Under the pieces are notes generated by a model, which worked only from the letters and a program-made list of their open reading frames with translations, was not told the DNA's origin and made no database searches. From Planctomycetota bacterium (GTDB lineage Bacteria > Planctomycetota > Phycisphaerae > Phycisphaerales > Phycisphaeraceae), in contig JAJUHR010000038.1 in assembly GCA_029267795.1 (NCBI GenBank), positions 1 to 10,213 on the forward strand: a stretch of 10,213 nt of DNA. The letters are read 5' to 3'. Below, in pieces: positions 1 through 6,740 of the stretch; position 1 is the first letter of the stretch, and every line of letters begins with the position of its first letter. A program made the position numbers and the translations under genes.

Positions 1-491
1 TCCTCGGCCTGGATCTGCACGTCGGTGGTCTGGCCGATCAACCCGCCGAAGGGTTGGTGGATCATGACGCGGGCGTGGGGCAGGGCGTACCGCTTGCCCT
101 TGGCGCCCGATGCGAGGATTACCGCCCCGCCGCTCTGGGCCCGCCCGATGCAGTACGTGGCCACGTCGCAACTGAGGTAGCGGATGGTGTCGTAGATCGC
201 CAGCGTGTCGTCGACGCTGCCGCCGGGCGAGTTGATGTACAGGTTGATGTCCACGCCCTTCTTCTGGTTCTGCAGGTACAGCAGCCGCATGATCACACCG
301 GTGGCCGAGGCGAAGTTGATCTCGCCGACGAGGAAGACGACCCGGTTTTCGAGCAGCAGCTCGTCGATGGTCATCTCGCGGTAACGCTGATACTGGACCT
401 GCGCCGCGATCGCTGCGATCGGATGGGCGGGCATCCCATCCGAGAACGGCGGCACGATCGGCTTGTCTTTCGGCTGGTTTCCTTGGTTCAT
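1..491 (-). CDS. clpP: ATP-dependent Clp protease proteolytic subunit ClpP (C-terminus cut by window edge)
   Basis: This is the serine peptidase subunit of the cytoplasmic Clp protease, which degrades proteins unfolded by ClpX or ClpA/C. About 163 codons are visible, and the usual length near 200 implies roughly 35-45 residues lie beyond the left edge. The fold is recognisable from LYINSPGGSV (residues 84-93). The nucleophile Ser120 lies in GRAQSGGAV and the catalytic His145 in RVMIHQPFGG, followed by QTTDVQIQAE. The catalytic Asp would lie in the missing part. The motif around Ser120 is AQSGGA rather than the common AASMGA. The N-terminus has about 25 poorly conserved, Pro-rich residues before the helix containing QYQRYREMTI. 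The ATG at 489-491 is preceded on the minus strand by GAAGGAAAG about nine bases upstream, which supports the start. The family is near certain, but which paralogue it is (many bacteria carry several clpP) cannot be told. Confidence 0.96.
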   Translation of the reverse strand, partial: MNQGNQPKDKPIVPPFSDGMPAHPIAAIAAQVQYQRYREMTIDELLLENRVVFLVGEINFASATGVIMRLLYLQNQKKGVDINLYINSPGGSVDDTLAIYDTIRYLSCDVATYCIGRAQSGGAVILASGAKGKRYALPHARVMIHQPFGGLIGQTTDVQIQAE

Positions 492-641
492 ATCGCTGGT
501 CTTTCCTTCAATGAGTCGCGTGGGCGTCCGTGACACCGGCGACATGATAGCCGTGCGGCCGCGACCGGGGTAGTTGTCGGAAAACCGGGGGCCGGTCTGC
601 AGAAAAACGAACCCCCGTGGTGGGTGGGTCGCTTGCAACAG

Positions 642-675
642 AAAAAGCGGACGCCCACGAGGGTGCGCCCGCTTT
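642..675 (-). terminator. Rho-independent terminator after the coiled-coil gene
   Basis: Read on the minus strand, AAAGCGGGCGCACC pairs with GGGCGTCCGCTTT across a short loop, with one or two internal mismatches. The 3' arm runs straight into TTTTTC. It begins 34 bases past the stop codon of the 96-residue gene, the normal place for an intrinsic terminator. It would separate that gene from the downstream clpP on the same strand, implying that clpP has its own promoter in 492-641. I see no convincing promoter pair there, only a TATCAT-like hexamer on the minus strand at 544-549. Confidence 0.72.
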
Positions 676-708
676 GAAGGTGGCCTGTCGGCCGGTTGAC
701 CGGTCAGG

Positions 709-999
709 TCAGAGGTTGGGCGGGGGGTTGTCGCCCTCGCCGGATTTGTCTTTGTCGAGCATCCGGCGCAGGTAGGAATTTTCGCGCCGGGTGGCTTCGA
801 GGTCGAAGACCATGTACTTGATGGCGAGGCGCAGGTAATCGAGGCTCTCTTGCAGGTCGTGGACCGACTTGCGGAGCTGGGCGTGACGTTCCTGGGTTTC
901 CTGGGCCATTTGAGTGAGCTTCTCGCGTTCGGCTGAGGGGAGGGTCGAAATCTCCTGCATCAACTCCTGCAACCGGGCTTGGAAAGTGCTTTCATCCAC
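709..999 (-). CDS. Small coiled-coil protein of unknown function (96 aa)
   Basis: I cannot assign a function. The protein is short, highly charged and almost wholly helical in character. Residues 1-85 carry heptad-like hydrophobic spacing (for example LQELMQEI, LTQMAQET, LQESLDYLRLAIKYMVFDL) and no Pro, Gly or Cys clusters except Pro21. The tail (86-96) is a disordered-looking GEGDNPPPNL. The segment LRLAIKYMVFDLEATRREN (56-74) is the most distinctive part. My impression is that similar proteins are conserved as hypotheticals in planctomycetes, but that is recollection and not checked. The start is GTG at 997-999, with GGTGGAG eight bases upstream on the minus strand. The ATG overlapping it is out of frame. 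There is no signal peptide, so it is probably a cytoplasmic oligomeric or scaffold-like protein. An intrinsic terminator follows. Confidence 0.82.
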   Translation of the reverse strand: MDESTFQARLQELMQEISTLPSAEREKLTQMAQETQERHAQLRKSVHDLQESLDYLRLAIKYMVFDLEATRRENSYLRRMLDKDKSGEGDNPPPNL

Positions 1000-1149
1000 G
1001 GCTGGTTCTCCACCTTCGACATTGAAGTGATGGAGTCTACCACAACACCTTTGCCAAACTGGTTACGAGAAGAAGTTATACTGTAGATTTAATATCATAT
1101 CTTAATTTTTGATAATGACTTATATCTACCATCTGGGTCCGCATCCGTT

Positions 1150-1195
1150 TGTAGCGGTTAGATAAGATTTTATCAACTGGTGACTTACCGCTACA
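1150..1195. repeat. Nested inverted repeat in AT-rich regulatory region
   Basis: TGTAGCGGT (1150-1158) has a perfect 9-base reverse complement, ACCGCTACA, at 1187-1195. Inside this sits a second dyad, GATAA (1161-1165) and TTATC (1170-1174) with a 4-base gap. The outer arms are 28 bases apart, which fits an operator bound by a dimeric regulator or a stem in a leader RNA. There is no T-run, so it is not a terminator. Confidence 0.5.
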
Positions 1196-1216
1196 TCGCC
1201 GACCGAAGCCAGCTTT

Positions 1217-1238
1217 CGATTAATCGTCACAACGGTTG
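1217..1238. repeat. Two adjacent short palindromes
   Basis: CGATTAATCG (1217-1226) is a perfect 10-base palindrome. CAACGGTTG (1230-1238) is a second one with a single central base. They lie four bases apart on nearly the same helical face spacing. Such sites often bind dimeric regulators, but no named consensus is claimed. Chance occurrence cannot be excluded for motifs this short. Confidence 0.35.
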
Positions 1239-1446
1239 ATTTCACATGGCCTTAGTTACCGCAATCGCTTCTGAATCTACTTAGTCAACGCACGTCTTCG
1301 TGGAGCATCACCCGCAGCAACTCTGCCAGGCCCCCCTGACAGGGCGGGTGGACCGCTCTTCGTGTGGAAACGCCAAGCCATGTTGGAGGGCAGGTTTAAG
1401 CTGTCGTCCCAGCTGGTGGGAACCGCTGCGGCGTGGCGTGAGTGCT

Positions 1447-1475
1447 TTGCTCGTCCAGCCATGGCGTGATACAAA
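1447..1475 (+). promoter_or_regulatory. Possible sigma-70-like promoter of ompH
   Basis: A -35-like TTGCTC (1447-1452) is separated by exactly 17 bases from a -10-like TACAAA (1470-1475). An extended -10 TG sits at 1467-1468. The -35 is weak (three of six consensus positions) and the -10 matches four of six. Transcription would start near 1482, giving ompH a leader of about 70 bases. This is a prediction by eye only. Confidence 0.33.
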
Positions 1476-1552
1476 CAAGGGTCTGCTGTGCTTTCGGCCG
1501 CGGCGAGGGATCGGCTTGCCCGGTCCATTTACCATCTAAGTGGAGATTCGAG

Positions 1553-2173
1553 ATGAAGCTGCGTCGTGCGTTTGTCGTGGTGGGGCTGGCCGGGGGGGTG
1601 CTCGCGAGCGTTTGGGGCGCGGCCAAAGCCGCCGATGCGGTTCGGGCTCGGCCCGCGGCGGTGGCTGTGGTGGACATCCAGTCCGTGTTTGAATCGCTGA
1701 AGGAAAAAGAAAAGGCCGAGTCGGACCTGAAGACCCAGTTGGACAAACTGGCACAGGAGGAAAACGAGCGGAAGAAGGATCTCGAGACGCTGCAGAATGA
1801 CCTGGAGATCCTGGCTCCCAACACCCCGGCCTTTAACGAGAAGCAGGAGCTGCTGGAGCAGAAGACCATGGACCTGCAGACCTGGCACAACTTCCAGAGC
1901 CTGAAGCTCAACCGCGAGCGGGTGGTCCTGGTCGAGAATCTCTACCGCAAGATGCTCGATGCGATCGGGCGGGTCTCTCAGCAGAACGGCTACGATATCG
2001 TACTCTTCAAGGAAAAGCCGGCTGACTTCCGTGGCGCCAAACCCGAGGCCCTGACGGCGATGATCCAGGTCCGCAAGGTGCTCTGGTCCGCGGACGAGTT
2101 GGATTTAACCGACCAGGTGATCCAGCTTCTGAACAACGAATTCACGAACATGACCTCGAAGGCTGCCCCGTAA
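1553..2173 (+). CDS. ompH: OmpH/Skp-family periplasmic chaperone
   Basis: This is a Skp-like chaperone that would hold unfolded outer-membrane proteins in the periplasm on their way to the Bam complex. The product is 206 aa. It has an N-terminal signal peptide: MKLRR, a hydrophobic stretch over about residues 6-22, then AKA at 24-26, with cleavage predicted after Ala26. The mature part begins with VAVVDIQSVFESLKEKEKAE, the classic OmpH opening beta strand and helix. A long charged coiled coil follows (about 50-135), forming the tentacle. The C-terminal NGYDIVLFKEK strand (about 146-156) also fits the family. The start at 1553 is chosen because GGAG lies seven bases upstream and a signal peptide begins there; in-frame codons further upstream would bury it. 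It is first in the lipid A block, as skp is in many Gram-negatives, though no bamA is in view. Confidence 0.93.
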   Translation: MKLRRAFVVVGLAGGVLASVWGAAKAADAVRARPAAVAVVDIQSVFESLKEKEKAESDLKTQLDKLAQEENERKKDLETLQNDLEILAPNTPAFNEKQELLEQKTMDLQTWHNFQSLKLNRERVVLVENLYRKMLDAIGRVSQQNGYDIVLFKEKPADFRGAKPEALTAMIQVRKVLWSADELDLTDQVIQLLNNEFTNMTSKAAP

Positions 2174-2330
2174 GAGATCAAGGCCCGTCAAGAATCCTTT
2201 GGAGGCCGCGGGAACACGCGGTGAGCCCCCTGCGACACCGAGGCGACGCCATGCTTTGCCCGCGGGAGGGGCTGACGGGTCGCGGCCGCGGTGGATCTCT
2301 GCGGGCGGTGGCCCCCGGACCCTGGCGAGG
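2174..2330 (+). other. ompH-lpxD intergenic spacer
   Basis: This 157-base GC-rich gap is long for an operon. It contains one small hairpin, CCGCG (2206-2210) pairing with CGCGG (2217-2221) around GGAACA, but no T-run. I see no convincing promoter. The lpxD frame stays open through it back to a TTG at 2199, but the encoded Arg/Pro/Gly-rich stretch does not resemble LpxD. Confidence 0.4.
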
Positions 2331-3389
2331 ATGCCCACGTACACCACGCAACAGATCGCGGACCGGGTGGGGGGACGCCTGATCGGCCGAGGGGATCTTG
2401 CGATCCGGGGCGTGGACGGCTTGGAGACCGCGGGGCCCGATCGGCTGACCTTTATCCGGGATGCCAAGCACGCAGCGAGCTGGTCGCGTTCGCAGGCCGG
2501 CGCCGCTTTGGTGTGGGAAGAGGCGGACTTCGAACCCGGCGCGGGTCGGGCTCTGATCCGTGTTAAGGATACGGACCTGTCGCTGGCGGTGGTGCTGGAG
2601 ATGTTCGCACCGCCCCCGGCACGACCCGCCCCTGGGGTCCACCCCTCGGCCTGCGTGGACCCCACGGCGAGCCTGGGCCAGAACGTGTCGATCGGCCCGG
2701 GGTGCTACGTGGGCCCGCGGGCCCGGATCGGGCGTGATTGCGTGCTGCACAGCCACGTTTGTGTCTACGATGAGGCGACGATCGGAGACGGTTGCGAGCT
2801 GCACGCCGGGGTGGTCGTCCGCGAGCGGTGCGAACTGGGCCGGAACGTGGTCGTCCACGCCAACGCGGTGATTGGCAGCGATGGGTTTGGGTACCGTCCG
2901 GCGCCCGACGGGTCGCGGTGGGTGAAGATCCCCCAGATCGGTTTCGTGAAGATCGGCGACGACGTGGAGATCGGGGCCGGCACGTGCATCGACCGGGGCA
3001 AGTTCGCGGCGACGACGATCGGCGAGGGGACCAAGATCGACAACCTGTGCCAGATCGCCCACAACTGTCGGATCGGGAGGCGGTGCATCCTCGCGGGCCA
3101 AGTCGGCCTGGCGGGGAGCGTGGCGCTGGGCGACGGGGTGATCCTGGGCGGGCAAGTGGGTGTGGCGGACCACATCCGCATCGGCGCGGGGGCCCGCGTG
3201 GGCGCTAAGTCCGGCGTGATGCACGACATCCCCGCGGGTGAGACCTGGATGGGCCAGCCGGCGCAGGAGCGCAGCGTCGCGTTGCGTCAGGCCGCGACGT
3301 TGCGTAGACTTTTGGAATCGATCCGAACGCAGGCCAGCAAGCTGCGGCCAAACGCTTCTTCTGAACATGCCGAGCGCGAGCCGTTGTAA
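2331..3389 (+). CDS. lpxD: UDP-3-O-(3-hydroxyacyl)glucosamine N-acyltransferase LpxD
   Basis: LpxD catalyses the third step of lipid A synthesis, adding an N-linked 3-hydroxyacyl chain from acyl-ACP to UDP-3-O-acyl-glucosamine in the cytoplasm. The product is 352 aa, close to the roughly 340 of E. coli LpxD. Residues 1-100 form the uridine-binding N-domain (YTTQQIADRVGGRLIG, then DRLTFIRDAKHA). Residues about 103-300 are a left-handed beta-helix of IG-x-G-type hexapeptides. Diagnostic motifs are SDGFGYRP (183-190), GTCIDRG (217-223) and KIDNLCQIAHNCRIG (235-249), with His244 as the expected catalytic base. A helical tail follows. The ATG at 2331 is chosen because the family homology starts there. 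It has no well-spaced Shine-Dalgarno (GAGG abuts the ATG). It lies 157 bases after ompH and 68 before lpxC/fabZ. Confidence 0.95.
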   Translation: MPTYTTQQIADRVGGRLIGRGDLAIRGVDGLETAGPDRLTFIRDAKHAASWSRSQAGAALVWEEADFEPGAGRALIRVKDTDLSLAVVLEMFAPPPARPAPGVHPSACVDPTASLGQNVSIGPGCYVGPRARIGRDCVLHSHVCVYDEATIGDGCELHAGVVVRERCELGRNVVVHANAVIGSDGFGYRPAPDGSRWVKIPQIGFVKIGDDVEIGAGTCIDRGKFAATTIGEGTKIDNLCQIAHNCRIGRRCILAGQVGLAGSVALGDGVILGGQVGVADHIRIGAGARVGAKSGVMHDIPAGETWMGQPAQERSVALRQAATLRRLLESIRTQASKLRPNASSEHAEREPL

Positions 3390-3409
3390 CCTCGCGGCCA
3401 CAGGGAAAG

Positions 3410-3439
3410 GCGCCGCACGGCGCTAAGGCAATCAAGCCT
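3410..3439 (+). repeat. Two small hairpins between lpxD and lpxC/fabZ
   Basis: GCGCC (3410-3414) pairs with GGCGC (3419-3423) around GCAC. AGGC (3426-3429) pairs with GCCT (3436-3439) around AATCAA. They sit side by side in the 68-base gap, with no T-run, so they are not a normal terminator. They could be an RNA processing or stability element, or chance pairing in GC-rich DNA. Confidence 0.3.
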
Positions 3440-3457
3440 GCACGATAAGCTCCGCTC

Positions 3458-4768
3458 ATGGAACTGCAGCACACGATCGCGAAACCGGCAGTGATCAGCG
3501 GCCGAGGGCTTTTTACTGGCGCCCCGGCCCAGGTGGTGTTCCGCCCGGCGCCGGCGAACCACGGCATCGTGTTCGTGCGTAAAGACCTGGGCGACGCACC
3601 GATCCCGGCGCTGATCGAAAACGTGGTCAAGCGGCCGCGGCGGACGGCCCTGCGCCACGGGGAGGCTACGATCGAAACGTGCGAGCACTGCCTCAGCGCC
3701 GTGGCCGCCTGCCGGATCGACGACTTGGTGATCGAGATCGACGGCCCGGAGTTGCCGGGGTTGGATGGATCGTCCAGGCCGTATGTGGACGTGCTGACCG
3801 AGGCAGGAACGCAGGCCCACGACGCGCCGCGGCGGCGGCTGGTGGTGACCGAGCCGGTGGTGTTGCGACACGATTCGGCGATGGTGGCCGCCCTGCCGGA
3901 CGACAAACCCGGAATGCAGGTGTTGTACGACCTGGACTTCGAACACCAGGCGGCGATTGGCAGGCAGTTCCGCGTGTTCGATTTCGAAAACAGCGATTAC
4001 GCCGAGCAGATCGCCCCCGCCCGCACGTTCGTGCTGGAGGCCGAGGCCCGGGCGCTGCAGGCGCAGGGGGTCGGCACGCACCTGACCGAGAAGGACGTGC
4101 TGGTCATCGGTGAGAACGGGCCGCTGGGGGGCAACACGTTCCGGTTCCCGGACGAACCGGTTCGACACAAGATCATGGATTTGATCGGCGACTTGTACCT
4201 GCTGGGCATGCCGATCCAGGGCAAGATCATCGCGTACAAGTCCGGCCACGCGCTGAATCATGCCCTAGCGCGCAAGCTCGCCAACCAGCAGCAATACCTG
4301 ACCCGCGCCGAGCAGGCCCTGCACCGCAGCGTGCTGGACAGCCGGCGGCTGGCGCGGATCCTGCCGCACCGCTACCCGATGCTGCTGGTGGACCGGGTGA
4401 TCGAGATCGACGCCGACCGGCGGGCCGTGGGGATCAAGAACGTCACGGTCAACGAGCCGTTCTTCCAGGGTCACTACCCCGGCATGCCGATCATGCCCGG
4501 CGTGCTGGTGGTGGAGGCGATGGCCCAACTGGCGGGCGTGCTGGTGGCGCAGAAGGTCGAGCACACGGGGAAGCTGGCGATCCTGCTGAGCCTGGACCGG
4601 GTCAAGCTCCGCAAGCCGGTGACGCCGGGCGACCAACTGGTCATGGAGGCCGAGATGGTGCGGATGCACACCCGGATCGCCCACGTGCGCTGCCGGGCGT
4701 ACATCGGGGAAGAACTGGCCGCCGAGGCGGAGATCAAGTTCATGCTCGTGCTGGAAGATCGGGCGTGA
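3458..4768 (+). CDS. lpxC/fabZ: Bifunctional LpxC deacetylase / FabZ dehydratase fusion
   Basis: This is a single 436-residue polypeptide with two enzymes. Residues 1 to about 275 are LpxC, the zinc-dependent deacetylase that commits UDP-3-O-acyl-GlcNAc to lipid [43 protein letters not shown] and YKSGHALN are all present. The expected zinc ligands are His77, His237 and Asp241, with Glu76 as base and His264 also conserved. Residues about 297-432 are FabZ, the 3-hydroxyacyl-ACP dehydratase. [29 protein letters not shown] and VVEAMAQ are present, with catalytic His339 and Glu353. A linker of only about 20 residues joins them with no stop or frameshift. Such fusions are known from Bacteroidetes and some other phyla. 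FabZ consumes the 3-hydroxyacyl-ACP that LpxA and LpxD also use, so fusion may balance fatty-acid and lipid A flux. The ATG has no clear Shine-Dalgarno. Confidence 0.96.
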   Translation: MELQHTIAKPAVISGRGLFTGAPAQVVFRPAPANHGIVFVRKDLGDAPIPALIENVVKRPRRTALRHGEATIETCEHCLSAVAACRIDDLVIEIDGPELPGLDGSSRPYVDVLTEAGTQAHDAPRRRLVVTEPVVLRHDSAMVAALPDDKPGMQVLYDLDFEHQAAIGRQFRVFDFENSDYAEQIAPARTFVLEAEARALQAQGVGTHLTEKDVLVIGENGPLGGNTFRFPDEPVRHKIMDLIGDLYLLGMPIQGKIIAYKSGHALNHALARKLANQQQYLTRAEQALHRSVLDSRRLARILPHRYPMLLVDRVIEIDADRRAVGIKNVTVNEPFFQGHYPGMPIMPGVLVVEAMAQLAGVLVAQKVEHTGKLAILLSLDRVKLRKPVTPGDQLVMEAEMVRMHTRIAHVRCRAYIGEELAAEAEIKFMLVLEDRA

Positions 4769-4952
4769 CTTGAGGGCGGTGGTCCTGCCGGGGGTGGGGC
4801 GGGGAGCGTAAACCCGATGGAGCCCAGCGGACGGTCTCGGGCAAGGCGTGGACTGACATAGCCTGCGAAACCCCAAAATGTGTGGGCCGACGGGCGCGTT
4901 GTTCCGATTCGTGTATTAGGATCGTGACTCAGACCAAACCCCCTACCCTGCC
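4769..4952 (+). other. lpxC/fabZ-lpxA spacer with G-rich tract
   Basis: No reading frame of interest lies in these 184 bases. Just after the stop codon is a G-rich tract (4774-4804) with four G runs, three of them separated by single bases. Near the 3' end TATTAG (4914-4919) or TAGGAT (4917-4922) could be a weak -10 for lpxA, but no matching -35 is seen at the right distance. The ATG of lpxA is preceded by a C-rich stretch without a Shine-Dalgarno. Confidence 0.4.
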
Positions 4953-5810
4953 ATGAGCTACATCCATCCGACGGCGGTGATCGATCCGGGCGCCCAGCTG
5001 GCCGAAGGCGTGCACATCGGGCCTTTCTGTTACGTGGGTCCCCTGGCCGTGGTCGGTTCGCGGACTCGGCTGGTGAGCCACGTGGCGGTCCTGGGCCGAA
5101 CGACCCTGGGGGCGGGCAACACGGTGTGGCCGCAGGCGACTCTTGGGGCGGACCCGCAAGACCTGAAGTTCCAGGGCGAGGACAGCCACCTGGTCATCGG
5201 CGACGAGAACGACATCCGCGAGGGCGTCACGATCCACCTGGGCACACAGAACGGCGGCGGGGTGACCCGCGTGGGGGACCACAACCTGCTGATGGTCGGC
5301 ACGCACATCGCGCACGACTGCGTGGTGGGCAGCCACACCGTCATCGCCAACTCGGTGCACCTGGCCGGGCACGTGAGCGTGGAGGACCACGTGGTGATCT
5401 CCGGCGCCAGCGCGGTGCACCATTACGTGACGATCGGGCAGTACGCGTTCATCGGGGGGATGACCCGCGTGGTCCACGACGTGCCGCCGTTCATGATCCT
5501 GGAGGGCAACCCGGCCAAGGTGCGCGGGGTGAACCTGATCGGCTTGCGGAGGCACCGGTTCCCGGAGGATTCGGTGGCCCGGCTCAAGGACGCGCACCGG
5601 CGGCTGTTCCGCAGGGATTCGCGCGGCGAGGAGGACTCCGGCGAGCCGGCCAACATGAGCGAGAACCTAGCCGAGCTCGAGGCCGAGTACGCCGACGACC
5701 GGTGCATCGAGTCGCTGGTGCGGTTCATCCGCAACGCGTCGATCGGGGTCTACGGCCGGTCGCGTGAGTCGTTGCGGACCGACAACCGCCGGCACAACCC
5801 GGTGCGGTGA
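4953..5810 (+). CDS. lpxA: Acyl-ACP--UDP-N-acetylglucosamine O-acyltransferase LpxA
   Basis: LpxA performs the first step of lipid A synthesis, moving a 3-hydroxyacyl chain from ACP to the 3-OH of UDP-GlcNAc. The product is 285 aa (E. coli 262), the extra length being in the C-terminal helical region. The beta-helix starts immediately ([20 protein letters not shown]). The family motifs QDLKFQGE (69-76), [11 protein letters not shown] (88-98), and [16 protein letters not shown] (111-126) are present, followed by [15 protein letters not shown]. Ungapped alignment with E. coli LpxA places His121 at the catalytic His125 and Gly169 at the acyl-chain ruler Gly173. Residues 195-285 form the helical domain, with an acidic insertion around 205-225. 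The ATG at 4953 matches the family N-terminus. It follows lpxC/fabZ by 184 bases and ends the lipid A block; lpxB is not in this window. Confidence 0.95.
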   Translation: MSYIHPTAVIDPGAQLAEGVHIGPFCYVGPLAVVGSRTRLVSHVAVLGRTTLGAGNTVWPQATLGADPQDLKFQGEDSHLVIGDENDIREGVTIHLGTQNGGGVTRVGDHNLLMVGTHIAHDCVVGSHTVIANSVHLAGHVSVEDHVVISGASAVHHYVTIGQYAFIGGMTRVVHDVPPFMILEGNPAKVRGVNLIGLRRHRFPEDSVARLKDAHRRLFRRDSRGEEDSGEPANMSENLAELEAEYADDRCIESLVRFIRNASIGVYGRSRESLRTDNRRHNPVR

Positions 5811-5862
5811 CCGCGGCGCCCACGCCCACCACCGCCCCCCTGCTCTGCCCCGCCTGACATGT

Positions 5863-6693
5863 CTACACGGGCAGGCCCGCTTCACGACGCCGCAGCTCTT
5901 TCATCTTCACGACGATCATGTACTCATAAATGGCCTGCAGGCAGCAGTAAGTTAAACCGGCGGAACCGTCGAGGAACCCCAGCTTGAAGAAGTACATGTA
6001 ACCGAACTTCAGCGGCGCCCGCAGCGGCAGGCGGAACGACAGGGCCTTGAGCGCCTTGCGGCGCTCGAAGGGGTCGGAGCTGAACAGCGACGGCTGGGGG
6101 CCGCCGCTGCTTTTGATCTGCTCAAAGCCCTGCAAAGCTTCCAGCTGCGAATACTTGTTATGTTTGTCGAACCACTCGGTCATGCCCTTGCTGAAGTTGT
6201 AATGGTCGAAGTAGTTCTTGAGGTAGCCGTGCGGGCCGGAAATCACCGGCGTGGGGTTGACCAGACGCTCGAACCGGATGTGCTTGGGCTTGAAGAAGCG
6301 CATGATCATGCCGGGCGGCATGGCGTGGCGGATCCACTTGCCCATGAAGTAGTTTTTCCTGCCGCAGTAGAACGCGACGCGTTGCTCGGCCGGGTCGCGG
6401 GCGATCGCGAGCACCTCGTCGCGCAAGGGCGGGGTCATGCGTTCATCGGCGTCGAGGTAGAACACCCAATCGTGCTTGAACGGGATGTTTTCCACCGCCC
6501 AGTTCTGGTGGGCCGCCCAGTTGTCGAACTTGCGCTGCACCACGCGGGCGCCGGCGGCCTGGGCGACCCGTGCTGTGCCGTCAGAGCTGTACGAGTCGAG
6601 CACCACGACGTCGTCGCACCACCGGACCGACTCCAGGCAGCCGGGCAGGTTCGCCTCCTCGTTGAGCGTGAGGATGAGGATCGAGATAGACAT
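5863..6693 (-). CDS. Family 2 glycosyltransferase, WaaE/KdtX-like
   Basis: This is a GT-A fold, inverting sugar transferase of 276 aa. The N-terminus ISILILTLNEEANLPGCLES is the nucleotide-binding strand and loop. VVLDSYSSDGT (31-40) binds the nucleotide, and LDADER (80-85) carries the metal-binding DxD. The middle (FDNWAAHQNWAVENIP) and the C-terminal region (LPLRAPLKFGYMYFFKLGFLDGSAGLTY, then YEYMIVVKMKELRRR) match the WaaE/KdtX type of lipopolysaccharide-core glucosyltransferase. The latter is an amphipathic or membrane-associated tail. The donor and acceptor cannot be deduced. The ATG at 6691-6693 is chosen because it starts the fold and has AAGGA eight bases upstream; the open frame beyond it overlaps the sulfotransferase in another frame. 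It lies 47 bases after the sulfotransferase as the last gene of the operon and converges on lpxA 52 bases away. Confidence 0.9.
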   Translation of the reverse strand: MSISILILTLNEEANLPGCLESVRWCDDVVVLDSYSSDGTARVAQAAGARVVQRKFDNWAAHQNWAVENIPFKHDWVFYLDADERMTPPLRDEVLAIARDPAEQRVAFYCGRKNYFMGKWIRHAMPPGMIMRFFKPKHIRFERLVNPTPVISGPHGYLKNYFDHYNFSKGMTEWFDKHNKYSQLEALQGFEQIKSSGGPQPSLFSSDPFERRKALKALSFRLPLRAPLKFGYMYFFKLGFLDGSAGLTYCCLQAIYEYMIVVKMKELRRREAGLPV

Positions 6694-6740
6694 GTACGGA
6701 TTCCTTGCCCAGCGTTGCCCGCGGCTGCCATCGGGGCCGG

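Larger units (their letters stand above)
1000..1552. other. Non-coding divergent intergenic region with AT-rich part
   Basis: These 553 bases lie between the leftward 96-residue gene and the rightward ompH. No reading frame here looks like protein: the short frames in 1277-1539 overlap each other on both strands and have low-complexity Arg/Pro/Ser composition. From about 1050 to 1250 the base composition drops sharply; in 1081-1140 only 17 of 60 bases are G or C, against a clearly GC-rich background. That part contains several dyads, listed separately. From about 1290 to 1530 composition returns towards normal. It shows some pairing potential, but I could not match it to tRNA, tmRNA, SRP RNA, 6S RNA or RNase P RNA. 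The AT-rich part most likely holds promoters and operators for the two divergent genes. Confidence 0.6.

Noticed and set aside
54..533. A 159-residue plus-strand frame opposite clpP.
   Set aside because: It mirrors the clpP codons, and clpP has all its motifs on the other strand.
1290..1500. Possible structured non-coding RNA before ompH.
   Set aside because: Some local pairing exists, but no signature of tRNA, tmRNA, SRP RNA, 6S or RNase P RNA was found, so no RNA gene is claimed.
1442..1552. N-terminal extension of OmpH to an upstream GTG.
   Set aside because: It would place 37 residues before a clear signal peptide; the ATG at 1553 has a Shine-Dalgarno.
2199..2330. N-terminal extension of LpxD to a TTG start.
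   Set aside because: The extra 44 residues are Arg/Pro/Gly-rich with no similarity to LpxD; the family N-terminus begins at the ATG at 2331.
2178..3401. A 407-residue open frame on the minus strand across lpxD.
   Set aside because: It is antisense to a fully convincing lpxD, with His/Arg/Asp/Pro-rich composition typical of a high-GC shadow frame and no recognisable domain.
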